Source: JANXLS01 sp038227045 (GTDB lineage: Bacteria > Planctomycetota > SZUA-567 > H5-PLA8). Taken from it: a DNA stretch of 10,673 nucleotides. How positions within the stretch are numbered: position 1 is the first letter of the stretch; each line of letters starts with the position of its first letter. The notes below the pieces were generated by a model. That model searched no databases and was not told where the DNA came from. It worked only from the letters and a program-made list of their open reading frames with translations. The DNA lies in assembly GCA_038227045.1 (NCBI GenBank), contig JBBRQD010000160.1:1-10673 (forward strand), in the 5' to 3' direction. This document shows positions 1 through 8,300 of this stretch, piece by piece. Made by a program: the position numbers and the translations under genes.

Positions 1-178
1 CTGCGTCGGCGCTCGGGTCGCTCTCCAGCGTTGCCCTGTCCTCCGCGCAGGCAGTGGTAGTATATACGTGAAGGTGGTAAAACTCAACTCAGGCCGGAGT
101 ACCCAACATTCCGACTGGCCCTAAGAATGGGGGCAGGTCACCTTCAGATTGCTGTCCCACAAGGATTGAAAACAAACG
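1..178. other. Left-edge stretch without a recognisable gene
   Basis: All three forward frames close early: stops end near 60, 71 and 124. None of the short residual translations resembles a known protein. The stretch could include the tail of a gene cut by the window edge, but nothing supports that. It contains a small hairpin at 128-159 and an AAGGA at 161-165, 13 bases before the ATG at 179. That is a long spacing for a ribosome binding site. No convincing -35/-10 pair was seen. Confidence 0.5.
128..159. repeat. Small imperfect hairpin upstream of the decayed dehydrogenase
   Basis: TGGGGGCAG at 128-136 pairs with CTGTCCCA at 152-159. The stem has eight pairs, including one G-T, with one bulged G and a 15-base loop. 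No T-run follows, so a terminator is unlikely. The sequence style recalls REP-like intergenic hairpins, but only one copy is in the window, so dispersal cannot be judged here. Confidence 0.3.
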
Positions 179-1398
179 ATGTCGACCCGTTCCAAAGTTC
201 TAACAGCACTTTTTCTGCTTTTGTTGTGCATGCATTTTTCCACATTCGCCGAAGACTCCCAATGGATCTGGACCACCGAAGCCGCTTCGCCGGTTGCCGG
301 CGAACGCTTTTTTCGGCGTGTTTTTGCGCTTGGGCGCACGCCCGCCAAAGCGATGCTGACTATTTCCTGTGATGGTCAGTATGAAGTCTATCTCAATGGA
401 AAACTTGCCGGCGCGGGGAACGAGTGGCGGTTGCCGGGTGTTTTTGATGTCGCGCCGCTGCTCGTGCGTGGGACGAATGTCATCGCTGTGAAAGGCGCCA
501 AAGATATTCCAGGCGCGGCCGGCTTGATCCTCGATCTTGATTGCGGCTCCGAATTTCATTTGATCAGTAACAAGAACTGGCGCTGGTACAAGACGGAGGT
601 TGGCGGCTGGATGCAATCCGGTTTCGACGCGGAAGCCTGGAAGCCTGCACAGAGATTGGCCGTTCGGACGCCGCGCCGTGGAAACTGACGGGTTGGCCGA
701 CGAATCTTCCTCACGTGGATGACCTTGCGGCGGGAAAGGGAAATTTTATCAATGGGTTTCGCGTTCCCGACGGATTTGTCGTCGAACAATTCGCCAGCGA
801 CAACGACACTTCGTCCGTGCTCTGCATGACTTTCAACGGCAAGGGACAGTTGCTTACTGCCGCAGCCGGAAGTGGACCGACGGAGATTCGAATTCTCGAT
901 GCGCTCAATGGTTTCTGTACCGGGCATCGCGTTTTTTATCCGGGGCTGCATTGCCAGGGCATGTGCGCGATTGGCGCGGACATTTATGTGATTGGCAACG
1001 GAAAGCTGTATTTTCTGCAGGATAAAAATGGGCATGCCGATAGCCACGAACCACTTTGTCCGGAGTTGCTCGGCCCGGAACTGACCGACGTGGCGAAGCG
1101 TTTCGATCCCGCCAAAATTCTGGAGGACATCGTGTACCCGTCGAAAGTGGTGGACGCGCGCTACAGGCAAATCGTCTTCAAGACAAAAGACGGCCAGCGC
1201 ATTGCCGGCTTCGCATCGGCCGAAACCGAGGACTCGCTGAGCGTCACCAACGGCGAGGCGGTCACGGTGATTCTGAAAAAGGCCGACATCGAATTGAAAA
1301 CCGCCACGGATAAATCGATCATGCCTGACGGTTTGCTCGATACGTTTACGCCGGAGCAAATCCGGGATTTACTGGCGTTTCTCGAATCAGGGAAGTAG
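179..1398 (+). pseudogene. Decayed secreted Pirellula/Verrucomicrobium-type haem-binding dehydrogenase
   Basis: Two reading frames together encode the ends of one protein. Frame one (179-688) starts with a signal peptide (hydrophobic core LTALFLLLL, likely cleavage after STFA). It continues with a galactose-binding-like beta-sandwich (SQWIWTTE, YEVYLNGKLAGAG, NVIAVKG, FDAEAWKPA). From about 650 the sense continues in another frame: TEIGRSDAAPWKLTGWP, then VDDLAAGKG and NGFRVPDGFVVEQFAS, the start of a propeller. One missing base near 649-653 (CAGAG where CAGGAG would restore the frame) explains the break. A second lesion lies near 1045-1070, where an early propeller strand (QDKNGHADSHEPL) jumps directly to GPELTDVAKRFD, which in intact relatives lies just after the CXXCH haem motif. 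The remaining blades, HEAT-like repeats and haem cysteines are gone. The C-terminus is family-typical (SIMPDGLLDTFTPEQIRDLL). A sequencing error could explain the frameshift but not the internal loss. Confidence 0.8.
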
Positions 1399-1424
1399 CC
1401 GCGGAAACGGCGAAGACTTTTAAC

Positions 1425-1467
1425 CGTGAATAACGCTAATTTTCGCGAATCAACGCGGATAATTTTT
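1425..1467. repeat. Tandem short AT-rich repeat, two imperfect units
   Basis: Unit one (1425-1443) reads cgtgaataacgctaatttt. Unit two (1444-1467) is the same word with one substitution and a few inserted bases: cgcgaat, c, aacgc, gga, taattttt. It fills the gap between the decayed dehydrogenase and the next gene. Short gcgaat/aacgcg words of this kind recur between genes in several PVC-group and other genomes, which is general knowledge rather than a result from this window. No promoter was recognised in 1399-1609. Confidence 0.45.
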
Positions 1468-1609
1468 AGGGAAGGAGATGGGTCAGCCGCCTTTTGATAT
1501 TGAATTGCCGATGACGCCGTTTTCTCGCGTTTTTTGTTTTTCAGGTGTTTTCAACGCCGCCGGTTTATTCACTACACAGTTCTTCACTCTTCAGCCAATG
1601 GATCACACC

Positions 1610-3898
1610 ATGAAGCGTCGTCTATTCTTTCTTATTGCATTTGCCGCTGCATCTCTAATCTTTGCAGTCCAGTCCGGCGAGGATGAAACACCTCCTAAAA
1701 AAGAGCCTGTCAAGAAGAAGGAGCCACCGAAGAGCCGCATTGAAACGATGGACACCGGCCCTTTCATGTCGTGCACGATTGGAAAATTCGTGGGGCCGGA
1801 TGCGGGGAAAGAATTCGGCACGATCGACGGCGTGGTGCTCAAAGGCATCAGCGTCAAACTCGGCAAGACCGCGGCTGTGGTTTTCGACACCGACCTGATG
1901 CGCTATGCCGCTGGCTGGACTGGTGGGTTTCTCGATTTTTCAGATTCAAATCCGGGTCAAGAGAAGGGCAATTTCCCGGCGAGCGCTGTAGGCACGATAT
2001 TGTTCGGCAACAAGGCCACGCCAGGCGTGGGCATCGACGGAAAATTCACGGATGCGCGCGAACACATTAAAAATATAAACGAGCGCCCGGTGGGACCGCT
2101 GCCTTACGATTATGCAAAATACAAAGGACTGTACGTCAACGGCGACAAAGTGATTTTTTCGTACACGGTTGGCGGCGTCGAGGTGCTCGACATGCCGGAA
2201 GCCATGGAAGTCGAAGGGCACGTGTGTTTCGTGCGCACAATTCACGTGGCTCCATCGACGAAATCGCTTTCGTTCAAACTCTGTGAACAAGCGGTGTACT
2301 GCGACTGCTCGACAAACGCAGTGCTTGAAAATAAAACGCCGGCAATCGTCACGGTCGCACCGAATGACAAGGCGCTCATGTTCAAAATGGCGGCGGGCGA
2401 CGATGCAAAATGCGGCGCAGCTTTCGATAAAATCAAGAACGAGGCGACCGACCTTCCCGCGCTCTGCAAAGGCGGCCTTGCGCATTGGACTCAGACCGTC
2501 GAAACACAAGGCACGCTCGGCAAAGAAGACGGCCCGTACGTAGTTGACAACCTCACCGCACCCGACAAAAATCCGTGGAATTCCTGGTTTCGCGCGGGCG
2601 GATTCGATTTCTTTTCCGACGGAACGCGCGCGGCGGTGTGCACGCTCAGCGGCGATGTGTGGACCGTTTCCGGAATCGACGACACACTGCAAAAGCTGAT
2701 CTGGAAGCGCTTCGCGACGGGACTTTACGAGCCGCTTGGTTTGAAGATCGTCGACGACACCATCTACGTGCTCGGCCGCGACCAGATCACGCGCCTCCAC
2801 GATTTGAACGGCGACGGCGAGGCGGATTACTATGAGAATTTCTGCGGCAAGTGGAACATCTCGCCGAGCTACCACGCGTTCTCATTCGATCTGTGGACGG
2901 ACAAAGACGGCAATTTTTATTTTGCGAACGATTTGAACCAGGTCGAGATCGGCCTGCCCGGGCACGGCGTGATCTTCAAGATTTCAAAGGACGGGAGCAA
3001 GATCGAAGAAGTTGCTCACGGCCTGCGCGCGCCCAACGGCATGGCGGTCGGGCCGAATGGCGAGATTGTGTGTTCGGACAATCAAGGCTTCTGGATGCCG
3101 GCGAGCAAAATCAATTGGGTGACGCCGGGCGCGTTCCTGGGATTTCCGGGCGATCCGCGAAAGGTGTCGAAGACCGACGTCGCTCAACAGTACAAAATTC
3201 CGGAGACATTCGACCCGCCGATGTGCTGGATTCCGCATGACTTGATGGACAAGTCCAGCGGCGGGGAGGCGTTTGTGACGAGTGATAAATGGGGCCCGTT
3301 CAAAGGCGGCATCGTACACACGTCGTACGGCCACTCCACGCTGTTTTATGCGATGACCGAAAATGTCGATGGGCGCATGCAGGGCGGCACGGTGCGCTTC
3401 CCGCTCGTGTTTCCATCGGGTATCATGCGCGCGCGGTTTAATGACAAGGACGGCCAACTGTACGTGTGCGGATTGAAAGGTTGGCAGACGACCGGCGCGA
3501 AGGACACCGCGTTCTGCCGCGTGCGCTTCACCGGCAAAACGGTGGCCATGCCGTACTCCATCAAAACGCATCCGACCGGAATTGACATCACGTTCACGAC
3601 CCCTTTGAATGAAGCGGAGGCGAAGGACGTGGAGAATTATGGCGTCGAGCAGTGGAACTACCACTACTCCGCCGCGTATGGATCGAAGGATTACAAAGTC
3701 TCCAATCCAAACGAAGTCGGCCGCGACACCGTGCAAGTCGAATACGTCAATCTTTCAGCGGACAGAAAAACCGTTTCGCTGGCGCTCAAAGACGTGAAGC
3801 CGGTGATGCAGATGGGCATCCGCGTGAAACTCAAGGCCGCCGACGGAACGCCGATCAAGACTGAGATCGATTACACGATTCATAAGGTCGGGAAGTGA
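1610..3898 (+). CDS. Secreted DUF6797-like / beta-propeller dehydrogenase-type protein, no haem domain
   Basis: A 762-residue exported protein. I chose the ATG at 1610 because it begins a clear signal peptide (MKRR, then LFFLIAFAAASLIFA); ATG 1598 is almost equivalent. An upstream in-frame ATG at 1478 has AGGAG touching it with no spacer and would bury the signal peptide. A Lys/Pro/Glu-rich linker covers residues 28-42. Residues about 45-230 resemble DUF6797 as I recall it (MDTGPFMS, FDTDLMRYAAGWTGGFLDFS, GPLPYDYAKYKGLY, SYTVGGVEVLD). Residues about 318-640 form a propeller like those of PQQ/sugar dehydrogenases, with a calcium-loop-like DLNGDGEAD at 399-407 and GLRAPNGMAVGPNGEI. The last 110 residues look like a beta-sandwich (ITFTTPLNEAEA, ENYGVEQWNY, SADRKTVSLAL). 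No CXXCH occurs, so electrons would need a separate acceptor. Substrate and cofactor are unknown. The MFS gene follows after 70 bases on the same strand, suggesting an operon. Confidence 0.85.
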   Translation: MKRRLFFLIAFAAASLIFAVQSGEDETPPKKEPVKKKEPPKSRIETMDTGPFMSCTIGKFVGPDAGKEFGTIDGVVLKGISVKLGKTAAVVFDTDLMRYAAGWTGGFLDFSDSNPGQEKGNFPASAVGTILFGNKATPGVGIDGKFTDAREHIKNINERPVGPLPYDYAKYKGLYVNGDKVIFSYTVGGVEVLDMPEAMEVEGHVCFVRTIHVAPSTKSLSFKLCEQAVYCDCSTNAVLENKTPAIVTVAPNDKALMFKMAAGDDAKCGAAFDKIKNEATDLPALCKGGLAHWTQTVETQGTLGKEDGPYVVDNLTAPDKNPWNSWFRAGGFDFFSDGTRAAVCTLSGDVWTVSGIDDTLQKLIWKRFATGLYEPLGLKIVDDTIYVLGRDQITRLHDLNGDGEADYYENFCGKWNISPSYHAFSFDLWTDKDGNFYFANDLNQVEIGLPGHGVIFKISKDGSKIEEVAHGLRAPNGMAVGPNGEIVCSDNQGFWMPASKINWVTPGAFLGFPGDPRKVSKTDVAQQYKIPETFDPPMCWIPHDLMDKSSGGEAFVTSDKWGPFKGGIVHTSYGHSTLFYAMTENVDGRMQGGTVRFPLVFPSGIMRARFNDKDGQLYVCGLKGWQTTGAKDTAFCRVRFTGKTVAMPYSIKTHPTGIDITFTTPLNEAEAKDVENYGVEQWNYHYSAAYGSKDYKVSNPNEVGRDTVQVEYVNLSADRKTVSLALKDVKPVMQMGIRVKLKAADGTPIKTEIDYTIHKVGK

Positions 3899-3955
3899 AG
3901 TGAAGGGAATAGGAGTTAGGGGTTAGGGCGTTCGTTGAATTCGAATCAAAACTCG

Positions 3956-3961
3956 AAGGAG
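3956..3961 (+). promoter_or_regulatory. Strong Shine-Dalgarno that fixes a TTG start for the transporter
   Basis: AAGGAG at 3956-3961 sits seven bases before TTG at 3969. No in-frame ATG competes before the first membrane helix, and the N-terminus it gives (MISENKGISKGQW) is a normal short cytoplasmic lead into helix 1. Confidence 0.75.
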
Positions 3962-3968
3962 CAATCCG

Positions 3969-5270
3969 TTGATTAGTGAGAACAAGGGAATCAGCAAAGG
4001 TCAGTGGATGGTCCTATTGGCCGCGTTTCTGGGGTGGATGTTCGACGGGCTTGAGATGGGTATCTTTCCCCTGATTGCGCGGCCGGCGCTGTTGGACATG
4101 ATTAAACAGGCACACAAGGCCGCGGGTTTGTGGGACGGTGGCAGTCCTCAACTTTTGAAGGCCATCGAGACTACGGCGCAAGGTTGGGAAGGCAGCATTC
4201 ACGCGCTGTTTCTGATCGGCGCGGCGGCAGGCGGCCTTGCCTTCGGATGGCTTGGCGACAAGGTGGGACGCGTCAAGGCGATGACGTTCAGCGTGCTGGC
4301 CTATTCCGCGTTTACGGGACTCGGTTATTTTTCGCAGACTCCGGCGCAACTCGGCGCGCTGCGCTTTCTGGCCGCGCTGGGCATGGGCGGTGAGTGGTCG
4401 CTGGGCGTGGCATTGGTGATGGAATGCTGGCCGGAGAAACGCCGGCCGCTCCTCGCGGGATTGATCGGCGCCGCGTCCAACGTCGGCTTCACGCTGATCG
4501 CCGTGTTGACTCTGTACTTTCATGTGACGGAGGATTCGTGGCGCTGGGTTTTGTTGGCAGGACTCGCGCCCGCTTTGCTGACCGTGGTTATCCGACTGTT
4601 CGTGCCGGAGTCCGAGAAATGGCACGAGGAGAATAAAAAGGGGCCATCGAATCCGGTGCGCGAAGTTTTCTCGGGATCGTTGTTGAAGCCCACGCTGATC
4701 GGCATCGTTCTAGCATCGGTCGCGCTTCTGGGCACGTGGGGTTCGATTCAATGGATTCCATCGTGGATCGGAAAGATCGCGGTGGGGACTCCAGAATTCA
4801 AATCGACGGCCAAATCGCTGTCACAAATTTTCTCGTCGGTGGGCGCGATTGCCGGCTGCATGCTCGCGCCTTTTCTGGGCGAATGGATGGGCCGGCGCTG
4901 GGGGTATTTTCTGCTGTGCGCACTGTCGTTGGGGGTTTGCCTCGCGATGTATTTGGGAATGACCGAATACAGCATGAGCTTGCTCTGCGTGATCTTTTTC
5001 GCCGGTGCGGTGACCGCCGCGTTTTACGGCTGGCTGCCGCTGTATCTGCCCGAGCTGTTTCCGACACGCGTGCGAGCGACGGGTCAGGGTGTCAGTTTTA
5101 ACGCGGGCCGCATCTTTGCAGCGGCGGGCGCGATGACCAAAGGATATCTGATGTCATCCGTGAACAACGACTACGCCAAAGCAGGCGCGATCATCACGCT
5201 GATTTATCTGGTGGGCATGAGCGTCATCTGGTTCGCGCCGGAGACGAAGGGCAAGCCGCTGCCGGATTAA
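3969..5270 (+). CDS. Major facilitator superfamily transporter, sugar/organic-acid symporter type
   Basis: A 433-residue inner-membrane permease with about twelve helices. Family marks in order are FDGLEMGIF in helix 1 (25-33); motif A GWLGDKVGRVKAM in the loop between helices 2 and 3 (93-105); GMGGEWSLG in helix 4 (138-146); PESEKW after helix 6 (213-218); GRRWG in the loop between helices 8 and 9 (308-312); PELFPTRVRATGQG (361-374); and the C-terminal PETKGKPLP (424-432). The PELFPTxxRATG and PETKGK motifs are shared by the sugar porter, sialate and metabolite:H+ symporter groups of the MFS, so the substrate cannot be assigned from them. The segment between helices 1 and 2 (about residues 38-72) is longer than usual and may form an outer lid. 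Position just after a secreted dehydrogenase-like protein suggests import of its substrate or product. Confidence 0.9.
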   Translation: MISENKGISKGQWMVLLAAFLGWMFDGLEMGIFPLIARPALLDMIKQAHKAAGLWDGGSPQLLKAIETTAQGWEGSIHALFLIGAAAGGLAFGWLGDKVGRVKAMTFSVLAYSAFTGLGYFSQTPAQLGALRFLAALGMGGEWSLGVALVMECWPEKRRPLLAGLIGAASNVGFTLIAVLTLYFHVTEDSWRWVLLAGLAPALLTVVIRLFVPESEKWHEENKKGPSNPVREVFSGSLLKPTLIGIVLASVALLGTWGSIQWIPSWIGKIAVGTPEFKSTAKSLSQIFSSVGAIAGCMLAPFLGEWMGRRWGYFLLCALSLGVCLAMYLGMTEYSMSLLCVIFFAGAVTAAFYGWLPLYLPELFPTRVRATGQGVSFNAGRIFAAAGAMTKGYLMSSVNNDYAKAGAIITLIYLVGMSVIWFAPETKGKPLPD

Positions 5271-5353
5271 TCTCTCGCAAAGACGCAAAGAACAGCAAGA
5301 CAAGGATTGTTGCCCTGTTTTTTCTTTGCCGTTCTTTGCGCCTTTGCGAGAGA
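5271..5353. terminator. Long inverted repeat between convergent genes, probable bidirectional terminator
   Basis: Arms at 5271-5298 and 5326-5353 are complementary at 26 of 28 positions, with a 27-base loop. The left arm begins the base after the transporter stop codon. The right arm is followed by a run of six A (5353-5358), which on the minus strand is a U-run leading into the hairpin, while T-runs lie in the loop. The arms contain repeated gcaaag words. The location between two 3' ends fits termination in both directions. It may equally be a copy of a dispersed gcaaag-type intergenic repeat that has taken on that role. Confidence 0.65.
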
Positions 5354-5367
5354 AAAAACGAAGGGCG

Positions 5368-8300
5368 CTACCATCCATCGCCCTGCAAAAACTTGACAAG
5401 ATCCCGGAATTCCTGCGGCTTCAGCGTGTCCGGCAGGCCTTCGGGCATCATTGATTTTTGCTGGTCGGTGAGCTTTGCGATGTCTTCGCGCTGAACCACT
5501 TCCTTCTTGTCGTTCTCGCTCTTGAGTGTCACGGTTTTGTCGTCCTGTTCGGCGATGATGCCGCTGAGCGTCAGGCCGTCTTTTTTCTTGATCGACCAGA
5601 CGTAGTACGGCGCGCCGACCACCGCGTTGGGATCGACTATGTTTTCGAGCAGGTAGTTGATTTCTTTGCGCCCGGAGCCTGTCAGTTCCGGGCCGACGTG
5701 GTTGCCTTTGCCGAAGATCGAGTGGCAGGGCATGCAGGTCTTTTCAAAAACCTTCGCGCCGGCTTTCGCGTCGCCGATACCTTCTTTCACAACGCCGCGA
5801 TATTTTTCGATCTGCGCTTTTATTTCGTCTGGCGCGCGGTCGCGCACGCGCCCCCAGGCGGTCTCGATTTTCTTGTTGAGCGCTTCGTCGTTGAGTTGTC
5901 TCATGCGCCGCACGGCCGCCGCGCCAATCTCTGCGCGCGCGATGGTGTTCGCCGCGCATGCGTCCAGCAGCGCCGAGGCGTAATCCGCGCGCGAACAGAG
6001 CACTTCCAGCGTCTCAACGCGCGCGGCCACGTCGAAATTTTTCCAGCGTTCGATGAGGCTTTTCGCGTTATCGATTGAAGTGAACGAACCCAGGCCGCGA
6101 ATGGCTTCACGCGTGAGTTCCTCTTTGTTTTTGCCGTCGATGATTTCGAGGCACAATTTTTCCGCGCCGGGCGATTTAAAACCGGCCAGCAGCCTGAGCG
6201 CTTCGATGCGTTCGGCCAGCGGGCGCTTTGGATCGGCGGCGTTTTTCTGGGCGTCGGCGAGGCTGGCAGCGTCGCCGAAATAGGCGGCGATGAGCTTGAG
6301 TTTTTTGAGCGTCTCCGGCTCGTTTTGCTTTTGAGCGGCATCGAAAATCGTCTGCCAGTTTTCGGGCGGCACGATCTTTTTGCGGCCCTTCAATCCGAGT
6401 TGAATGCCATCGAGCACCGCTACGCGGCGCACGGGGTCTTTGGATTCGTCGAAAAACTGAAACGCCACCGCCAGGTTTTCGGGCTTCTGCGTTGCGACCA
6501 GTTTGCGCGCGAAACGCGGGGCGATGTACTCGGTCATGAGTTTGGCATTCGGCATATCTCGCATTAATTTAACAGCCTCAACTTCTTTGTTGGCAAACTG
6601 CCGTTCGAATACCAACCAATCCAAAAGGGGCGTATTGGCGTCGGTCAAATCCTCATCGTTTCCAATTAAGCTCGCTAAACTGGTTGGGAGGGGCGACACG
6701 TCCATTCGCAATAACGTTGATGCAACTTGCGACCGGACTTCCGCAGCTTTATCCCCTGCCGCAGTTTGAATCAACGCCCATGCTGACGACCAAATCGTTG
6801 TCGTACACGATTGGCCGATGAATCGCACTGTCCACGCCCTTACCCACGAATGCTGAGACTTTAAGGCCTCTATCGCAAACGCCTCGTCGAATCCCCCGAC
6901 GCAATACAGCGCCCATAACCCGCGCAGACATATCTCCTGTGTCTCGCCGTGCAGCGCGATTTCTTTTAAGAGCGGGATCGCTTCGGCTGGCTTTTTTTCC
7001 GCGAGTTGGCGCCGGGCCTGGCGCACTTTCCAGTCGTTGCGGTCCTTTTGCATTGCGACGAGTTCCGCCGTGCCGAGTTTCGAGAGATCGAATGCGCCGG
7101 GCCATTTCGTGCCTTTGTATTCTACTTTGTACAAACGCCCGTTGGTGCGGTCCCAGACATCGGGGTTGCCGCTGTGACAGTGTTGTTTGTCGTACCAGTC
7201 GGAAATGTACACACTGCCGTCCGGCCCCAGGCGCTCGTTGCTTGGACGAAACCATTTGTCGTTGGCCAGCATAAAATCAGGGCCGTGTTTGCCGATGTAG
7301 CCCGACTTATTACGTACCAGAATATCGCGGTTGATGCGGTTGCCGTGGATGTTACCCATTAGTATGGTATTTCGATATTCCGGCGGATAGGTATCGCCCA
7401 GGTATATACATGCGCCGTCGTGCGCGTGGCCGCCACCCAGCGAATCGCTGCTGCGCCGGTCGGTGTCGTTCCATTGGTTGCCGAGGTAATGGCGGTGATC
7501 GGCGATGGTTACTATTTCTCCGTAGGCATAGGGGTTCGCGTTCTGCCCTCCCTGGCGCTGGTATAAGCCGCCGGGGACCATGTGGTACAGATGGGGTATC
7601 ACGCAGGCGGTGATGAATGCGCTGCCGTAGTCGTCGAAATCGAGACCCCATTGATTGCTCCCGCCCTCGGCGAAGATTTCGAATTTCTTGGTGATCGGAT
7701 GGTAGCGCCAGACGCAGGCGGTGAATTTAATGCCTTGCACTTCGGACGGCACGAAGACACCGTGGCAGCCGTAGAGCCAGCCGTCCGGTCCCCATATAAA
7801 GGAGTTGAGCAGTTCGTGCGTGTCGTTGCGCCCGAAGCCGCTGAGCAGCACTTCGGGTTCGCCGTCTGGGATATCGTCGTGGTTGCGGTCGGGAATGAAG
7901 AGCAGGTTCGGGGCCGCGCCGACGAAGACGCCGCCATAGCCGACTTCGAGCCCCGTTGCGAGATTCAGGCCTTCGTAAAAGACGGTGATCTTGTCGGCCT
8001 TGCCTGAGCCGGTCGTGTCTTCCAGAATCAGGATGCGGTCCTTGCCCTTTTTACCTACGGGCTGGCCCTTCGGGTATTCGTAGCATTCCAACAACCAGAG
8101 CCGCCCGCGTTCGTCGAAGCAGAACGCGACCGGCTGGTGAATCTCCGGTTCGGACGCGACAAGTTTCACTGTAAATCCTTCAGGCACCGTCATCGCTTTG
8201 ACGGCATCGGCGGGCGAAAGGCCGTTGGCGCGCGTGTCGGGCGGCAGCGGAGTTGCCGCGGCGGCAGGGGCGGGCGTGTCCGCGGGGCGCTCGCCGCTCT

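Noticed and set aside
640..670. Programmed ribosomal frameshift in the first gene
   Set aside because: No slippery heptamer or following pseudoknot was seen, and the gene also has a large internal loss, so decay is simpler.
556..1359. Long minus-strand open frame opposite the decayed dehydrogenase
   Set aside because: Its translation is Arg/His-rich with no domain, while the plus strand shows clear family motifs. It is a GC-driven shadow.
1478..1609. N-terminal extension of the DUF6797-like protein from ATG 1478
   Set aside because: AGGAG abuts the ATG with no spacer, and the extension would place the clear signal peptide inside the protein.
1946..2875. 309-codon minus-strand open frame opposite the DUF6797-like gene
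   Set aside because: Fully inside a well-supported coding region and without recognisable motifs or signal.
2984..3736. 250-codon minus-strand open frame
   Set aside because: Same reason: opposite the propeller and C-terminal domain, with Arg/His-rich shadow composition.
3911..3930. Telomere-like GGTTAGGG words after the DUF6797-like gene
   Set aside because: Only two short imperfect copies in a normal intergenic gap, with no further structure.
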